Assembly: GCA_021769545.1 (NCBI GenBank)
Contig: JAETSS010000030.1
Location: forward strand, 1 to 9,785
Direction: 5' to 3'
DNA length: 9,785 nucleotides
From: Eubacterium sp.
GTDB taxonomy: Bacteria > Bacillota_A > Clostridia > Peptostreptococcales > Anaerovoracaceae
Numbering within the stretch: position 1 is the stretch's first letter; every line of letters begins with the position of its first letter. Position numbers and translations under genes: made by a program. Below, piece after piece: positions 6,547 through 9,785 of the stretch. The notes under the pieces were generated by a model. That model was not told the DNA's origin. It was given only the letters and a program-made list of their open reading frames with translations, and did not search any database.

Positions 6547-6575
6547 TTGCGTTAACTTAACCGAAACAGTATAAT
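6547..6575 (+). promoter_or_regulatory. Likely mrp promoter
   Basis: TTGCGT (6547-6552) and a perfect TATAAT (6570-6575) are separated by 17 bp. The -10 is embedded in a small palindrome, AGTATAATATACT (6568-6580), and the spacer holds GTTAACTTAAC. The leader to the mrp start would be about 110 nt. Confidence 0.5.
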
Positions 6576-6691
6576 ATACTATGATATGCAAAACATAATT
6601 GCAGAGAAGTATTGAAACTGCGGGAATATATATGCAGTCAAAGCATAAAATCAGGTAGTTTTCATAGTTATAAGGAAAGAGGTAGTAAAAA

Positions 6692-7546
6692 ATGGACGAA
6701 AAAGAAAAGGTTCAGCAGCAGCCGGGAAGCTGCAACTCCGACTGTTCCAGCTGTGCAAGCGCAGGAAACTGCAGCGGACAGCCTCAGAGCTTTCTTGAAG
6801 AAACCAACAGCTTTAACAATATCAAGAAGGTCATCGCAGTAGTAAGCGGAAAAGGCGGCGTAGGCAAATCTATGGTAACATCACTGATGGCTGTAAACAT
6901 GAACAGGCTGGGATACAAATCATCGATCCTGGACGCAGACATTACAGGACCGTCTATCCCTAAAGCATTCGGCATCACCGAAAAAGCCACAGCCAACGAG
7001 CTGGGTATTTTCCCTATAAATACAAAGACGGGAATAGGCACCATGTCGGTAAACAATCTGCTTGAAAACGACACCGATCCGGTAGTATGGAGAGGACCCG
7101 TTATCGCAGGTACCGTAAAGCAGTTCTGGACTGACGTTTTATGGGGCGATGTGGATTATCTGTTCGTGGATATGCCGCCGGGAACAGGAGACGTACCTCT
7201 CACGGTGTTCCAGTCATTGCCCGTAGACGGCATCATCGTAGTCACCTCACCGCAGGAACTCGTATCGATGATCGTCACAAAAGCCGTAAAGATGGCGGAA
7301 ATGATGAACATCCCGGTACTGGGACTCGTGGAAAACATGTCATATCTCAAATGTCCTGACTGCGGCAAAGAAATCCCCGTATTCGGCCCGAGCAAGGTAG
7401 ACGAGGTAGCAAAAGAGCACGGACTCGATGTCCTCGGCAAGCTCCCTATCGATCCGAAGCTGGCGGCAGCATGCGATAAGGGAATGATAGAATTGTTCGA
7501 AGGCGACTGGCTCGACGCAGCAGCCAAGAAGCTGGAAAATCTGTAA
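6692..7546 (+). CDS. mrp: Mrp/NBP35 (ApbC) family Fe-S cluster carrier ATPase
   Basis: This 284-residue P-loop ATPase of the Mrp/ApbC/NBP35 group should bind a [4Fe-4S] cluster between two subunits and pass it to apo-proteins in the cytoplasm. Visible features are the deviant Walker A GKGGVGKS (53-60), DADITGPSIPKAFG (81-94), VDMPPGTGD (159-167, Walker B and switch II), and the bridging CPDC motif (C221 and C224) that holds the shared cluster. The N-terminus carries four more cysteines (C14, C18, C21, C27; C-x3-C-x2-C-x5-C), as in NBP35-type proteins and many clostridial Mrp proteins. There is no N-terminal DUF59/MIP18 domain. GAGGT 8 nt upstream supports the ATG at 6692. It is a single-gene unit with its own promoter and terminator. 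Ferredoxin-domain proteins nearby are possible clients, but that is only positional. Confidence 0.95.
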   Translation: MDEKEKVQQQPGSCNSDCSSCASAGNCSGQPQSFLEETNSFNNIKKVIAVVSGKGGVGKSMVTSLMAVNMNRLGYKSSILDADITGPSIPKAFGITEKATANELGIFPINTKTGIGTMSVNNLLENDTDPVVWRGPVIAGTVKQFWTDVLWGDVDYLFVDMPPGTGDVPLTVFQSLPVDGIIVVTSPQELVSMIVTKAVKMAEMMNIPVLGLVENMSYLKCPDCGKEIPVFGPSKVDEVAKEHGLDVLGKLPIDPKLAAACDKGMIELFEGDWLDAAAKKLENL

Positions 7547-7561
7547 AATATAAAATAAAAG

Positions 7562-7597
7562 CATGATCCTGTTTTTTCGGCAGGGTCATGTTTTGTT
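7562..7597 (+). terminator. Intrinsic terminator after mrp
   Basis: CATGATCCTG (7562-7571) pairs with CAGGGTCATG (7581-7590) through ten pairs, one of them G-U, around a 9-nt loop. TTTTGTT follows. It starts 16 bp after the mrp stop. Confidence 0.8.
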
Positions 7598-7703
7598 CTA
7601 GAGGAATTTTGCGGGGCGCATACGAGAATTTTTCCTTTTGTTTTCAGGAGCGCCTTCAAGTTATGGGTCCCTGTGACAATAAGGAGATGTGCGTGCCTTG
7701 GAG

Positions 7704-7963
7704 ATTCCAAATTTTTTTATGGAAAAGCGCACTGTCTTTGGAATTTAAGCTCTTATGGACTAGTCATACGCTGTCGATTCCAAAGATTCCGGCTCAGATA
7801 GCATCATCTTTTGGAATAATCACCGGCAAAAGTCCCATTTACCTCAAATATTCCAAAGATCATAGGCGAAATCCTCGTCTTTTTTGGAATGCACCCGTAC
7901 ACACCGTCATGCAAGGGGTGAAATTCCACAAAAAGATAGTCTGAGAGGTCATATCTTTGGAAT
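7704..7963. repeat. Four-unit, 73-bp-period array of short inverted repeats with variable interiors
   Basis: Left arms ATTCCAAA start at 7704, 7777, 7850 and 7923 (the last is ATTCCACA). Right arms TTTGGAAT end at 7744, 7817, 7890 and 7963. Both series therefore step by exactly 73 bp, and each left-right pair spans 41 bp. The consensus arms extend to ATTCCAAAGAT and ATCTTTGGAAT, perfect reverse complements. Between the 10-bp arms lie 21 variable bases, and between units 32 variable bases. I see no resemblance among the four inner or the three outer segments. There is no clear fifth copy at the expected positions on either side; only TTCC is kept at 7632. The period is not divisible by three, so no protein explains it. 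It fills the gap between the mrp terminator region and the convergent exporter gene, whose stop is 30 bp beyond. Possible roles are an ordered protein-binding array or tandem RNA hairpins with 21-nt loops. Confidence 0.85.
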
Positions 7964-7992
7964 CGCCCCGAAACGACCGACAGGAACCGGCA

Positions 7993-8457
7993 CTACCGCC
8001 CCTTCCCAACGATAGCCTTCACCCTGTTTATAAACAAAATGATAACTCCCATAACAGACCCCATAGCCAGCAGCCCCGCGGCGATGGCGCCGGCAGTCAT
8101 CAGCGTTACGGTGCCGGTAGACGCCGTTGCCTCCATATCGTGATTGAGCATCGCCAACATGGTGTAATACATGCCGGAGCCCGGTACGAGACACAGGATA
8201 CCCGGAATGATAAACATGGTGGAAGTCTCACGGAACAGTCTTGAGCAGATATTGCTGACGAGCCACACAATGCAGGCGGCTATGAAGGCGGCGAACACCT
8301 GAGAAAGACCGTTGTAGATGAAGGTCTGATATGACATCCAGCTTACAGCGCCGATGGCGGCGCATATGGGGAATTTCTTCGCAGGGACATTGAAAATTAT
8401 GCAAAATCCGAAGGTGGCGATCAAAGCCACCGGTATCTGAACCAGCAGTGACATCAT
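7993..8457 (-). CDS. ThrE/YjjB-type exporter subunit (ThrE_2, DUF3815)
   Basis: This 154-residue, very hydrophobic protein has four to five membrane segments and matches E. coli YjjB (157 residues) and the C-terminal half of Corynebacterium ThrE in size and pattern. Landmarks are the N-terminal hydrophobic helix, NVPAKKFPICAAIGAVSW (about 24-41), and FIIPGILCLVPGSGMYYTM (about 82-100), the conserved Pro-Gly loop region of this family. The start ATG overlaps the stop of the upstream partner by 4 bp (ATGA), so translation is coupled; GGAGG sits just upstream. A second ATG immediately follows. With its partner it should form an inner-membrane exporter. Family members move threonine/serine or succinate, and the substrate cannot be read here. 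No clear terminator follows; the gene runs towards the 73-bp array. Confidence 0.87.
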   Translation of the reverse strand: MMSLLVQIPVALIATFGFCIIFNVPAKKFPICAAIGAVSWMSYQTFIYNGLSQVFAAFIAACIVWLVSNICSRLFRETSTMFIIPGILCLVPGSGMYYTMLAMLNHDMEATASTGTVTLMTAGAIAAGLLAMGSVMGVIILFINRVKAIVGKGR

Positions 8458-9239
8458 AAACCAACACCTCCCAGCAGTGTCCAGAGCTTGAGAACCACAC
8501 CGGCTCCGGCAGCAAGAGAAACGGCTGTAAGTAGGGCCTCCATCAGGCGTGATACGCCGGAAAGCATATCTCCCGACAGGAAGTCGCGGATGGAGTTTGT
8601 CAGGGCAACGCCCGGAACGAACAGCATCAATGTCCCTATGATTATCGGATTATACGAAGCCTGCGCAATGGCCGTAGATGCGAATATGGCTATGAAGGCA
8701 GCGAGAGCACAGCAGCAGAAGCCGGTAACGAAGGAATTGATGTTGAGCTTTTTCAGCAAAAGCGCGAAGGTATAGCATGCCATGCCGGAAAGGATGGAGA
8801 TACAGAAATCTATGAATCCTCCGCCAAACAGCAGGCAAAATGCAGATGCGCTCATGGCAGCCCCCAGTAGACGCATGAATATCGGGTAAGGAGGCTGGTC
8901 GTCTATCTCTTTGAGGATCTTCATGCCGTCTTCCACCGACAGATCAGTGGTGGTGAACTGTCTCGAGAACTGATTTACCCTTGAGATCTTGCCAAGATCC
9001 GTGCCGGTACCCTGTATCCGCTTGATATAGGTCTGGGTATCGTCATCGTCGCCGCCCTTATCCAGAGAAAGGAATATACCCGTAGGCGTTGCAAAGACCT
9101 CAACGTAATTTATCCCGCAGGCTTTGCATATACGCGCGATGGTGTCCTCGACCCTGTATATCTCGGCGCCGTTTTTCATCATGATCTCCCCGGCGTAGAG
9201 CGCCAGGATCAAAACTTTTTTTTGAAATAAGTTTACCAT
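8454..9239 (-). CDS. ThrE/YjjP-type exporter subunit (ThrE, DUF1212)
   Basis: This 261-residue protein matches E. coli YjjP (256 residues). It has a soluble N-terminal region (about 1-125) with the family signatures AGEIMMKNGAEIYRVEDTI (16-34) and VFATPTGIFLSL, then about five membrane helices. The C-terminal part holds the hallmark VPGVALTNSIRDFLSGD followed by a Gly-containing helix. AAAGGG 8 nt upstream supports the ATG at 9239. It is the first gene of a two-gene unit, and its stop overlaps the start of the YjjB-like gene by 4 bp. In Corynebacterium ThrE the two halves are one polypeptide; here they are split as in E. coli YjjPB. The transported compound is unknown, with small amino acids or dicarboxylates being the precedents. 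Confidence 0.88.
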   Translation of the reverse strand: MVNLFQKKVLILALYAGEIMMKNGAEIYRVEDTIARICKACGINYVEVFATPTGIFLSLDKGGDDDDTQTYIKRIQGTGTDLGKISRVNQFSRQFTTTDLSVEDGMKILKEIDDQPPYPIFMRLLGAAMSASAFCLLFGGGFIDFCISILSGMACYTFALLLKKLNINSFVTGFCCCALAAFIAIFASTAIAQASYNPIIIGTLMLFVPGVALTNSIRDFLSGDMLSGVSRLMEALLTAVSLAAGAGVVLKLWTLLGGVGL

Positions 9240-9267
9240 TTCAAGACCCTTTCGAAGATATAAAATG

Positions 9268-9295
9268 ATTATACGCTTTAAATAGAACCATTATA
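9268..9295 (-). promoter_or_regulatory. Promoter region of the exporter genes with two TATAAT boxes
   Basis: On the minus strand TGTTATAAT has TATAAT at 9295-9290 with the TGn of an extended -10 element. A second perfect TATAAT lies at 9273-9268. Neither has a good -35. The extended -10 at 9295-9290 is the better candidate and gives a leader of about 45 nt before the exporter start. Confidence 0.5.
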
Positions 9296-9338
9296 ACAAA
9301 GAAAAGCGTCATTGTGTTGATTATTATTGTATAATAGC

Positions 9339-9364
9339 AAAACCGCAGGTATGTCTGCGGTTTT
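9339..9364 (-). terminator. Intrinsic terminator after the saccharopine-dehydrogenase-like gene
   Basis: AAAACCGCAG (9339-9348) pairs perfectly with CTGCGGTTTT (9355-9364) around a 6-nt loop. On the minus strand the stem closes with TTTT followed by an AT-rich tail. It lies about 35 bp past the stop at 9399 and upstream of the exporter promoter, so it separates the two units. Confidence 0.75.
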
Positions 9365-9398
9365 AACTATTATGACTTGTTGGTTATTATGTATTTAA

Positions 9399-9785
9399 TT
9401 AAAGAGGTTTTACTTCCGTTTCGAGGGTGATGTCCAGCTTGGCTGCATAGTCAAGGTACTTGTCGCATTCCTCGTATGTCAGCATATCAGATGAGATAAG
9501 TCCCGTCTGAGTGTAGTCGTCGTTTACGAACATCTTGGTAAATAACGATCCACACTGTCCAGTAAGATACTGTTCTCCCGTGATCCCTGCTCTCTCAAAT
9601 GACTCTACACATCCCGGTGCATAAAGGTATGTTTCTACCAGCACCTTCTTGCCGTCCTTCGTTCCCGTTGCTTCCACTACGAATGCTCCTTCATCCTTTA
9701 CAAGTCCTTCGTCTAAGATCTCCTTGATCTCATCGTGGTACTTAGGTGCAGGTGGAAGGTGGCTTACGATAACATCGAATGGGAT
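9399..9785 (-). CDS. Saccharopine-dehydrogenase-like protein, C-terminal part, truncated by window edge
   Basis: The minus-strand frame is open from the right edge (base 9785) to the TAA at 9399-9401, giving 128 residues without a start; the GTG at 9677 is an internal Val codon. Visible segments include SHLPPAPKYHDEI, VEATGTKDGKKVLVETYLYAPG, TGEQYLTGQCGSLFTKMFV and QTGLISSDML. Together these resemble the C-terminal domain of clostridial saccharopine dehydrogenase family (NADP-binding) proteins of about 400 residues. The N-terminal Rossmann fold that would confirm this lies outside the window. Such proteins are NAD(P)-dependent oxidoreductases of amino-acid metabolism, but the substrate of this branch is not settled. 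It ends at a strong terminator and is read in the same direction as the exporter genes, though in a separate unit. Confidence 0.65.
   Translation of the reverse strand: MPFDVIVSHLPPAPKYHDEIKEILDEGLVKDEGAFVVEATGTKDGKKVLVETYLYAPGCVESFERAGITGEQYLTGQCGSLFTKMFVNDDYTQTGLISSDMLTYEECDKYLDYAAKLDITLETEVKPL

Noticed and set aside
6477..6560. 27-codon frame with GGAGG 11 nt upstream
   Set aside because: Spacing is long, no promoter is seen before it, and the peptide has no recognisable feature.
6355..6591. Small open frames on both strands between the codB operators and the mrp promoter
   Set aside because: No ribosome sites, no protein-like pattern, and they overlap each other and the mrp promoter.
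7588..7944. 118-codon plus-strand frame covering the mrp terminator and most of the array
   Set aside because: It begins inside a terminator hairpin and crosses a 73-bp repeat whose period is not a multiple of three, so the repeat cannot be encoding protein repeats.
7704..7963. Ordinary CRISPR array
   Set aside because: Conserved parts are only 8-11 bases, the 41-bp unit is variable inside, and no cas gene is present in the window.
8228..8515. Other-frame minus-strand frame spanning the junction of the two exporter genes
   Set aside because: Both exporter genes are intact in their own frames with a 4-bp ATGA overlap, so this is a shadow.

Overview
The window looks like chromosomal DNA of an anaerobic Firmicute, probably class Clostridia. 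The reasons are purine-rich Shine-Dalgarno sites before nearly every gene, TATAAT-type promoters, short hairpin-plus-T-run terminators, a clostridial-type Mrp with an N-terminal cysteine cluster, and a ferredoxin-domain dihydropyrimidine dehydrogenase relative. A closer placement is a guess. No transposase, phage, tRNA or rRNA gene is visible.

Layout. Bases 1-569 (+) are the C-terminal end of a DUF445 (YheB-like) membrane-anchored protein. Bases 605-1327 hold a promoter, a coiled-coil protein built on about twelve heptads encoded by tandem 21-bp repeats, and a bidirectional terminator. Bases 1331-6346, read on the minus strand, form a nucleobase module. In transcription order it has a palindromic operator pair, a CodB-type NCS1 permease, a CodA-type deaminase, a terminator, a LacI-family regulator with a TTG start, and a PreA/DHOD-like flavoprotein with a C-terminal ferredoxin domain. 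Bases 6547-7597 (+) are a promoter, an Mrp/NBP35-type Fe-S carrier ATPase and its terminator. Bases 7598-7992 have no credible gene but contain four exact 73-bp periods of an inverted-repeat pair. Bases 7993-9295 (minus) are a two-gene ThrE/YjjPB-type exporter with its promoter. Bases 9339-9785 are a terminator and the C-terminal end of a saccharopine-dehydrogenase-like protein running off the right edge.

How the genes may work together. The permease should import a cytosine-like base and the deaminase should remove its exocyclic amino group. The deaminase has Ser at the position of E. coli CodA Asp314, the residue known to discriminate against 5-methylcytosine, so 5-methylcytosine is a plausible substrate. 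The linked flavoprotein keeps the catalytic Cys and one substrate Asn of dihydropyrimidine dehydrogenase but has lost two other substrate Asn residues, so its substrate is uncertain. The LacI-type protein probably senses a base or nucleoside, and the operators upstream of codB have the shape of LacI-family sites.

The least explained item is the array at 7704-7963. Eight short arms, ATTCCAAA alternating with TTTGGAAT, recur at exactly 73 bp while everything between them varies. The period is not a multiple of three, so coding does not explain it. It resembles an ordered protein-binding array or a string of RNA hairpins and matches no element class I can name.
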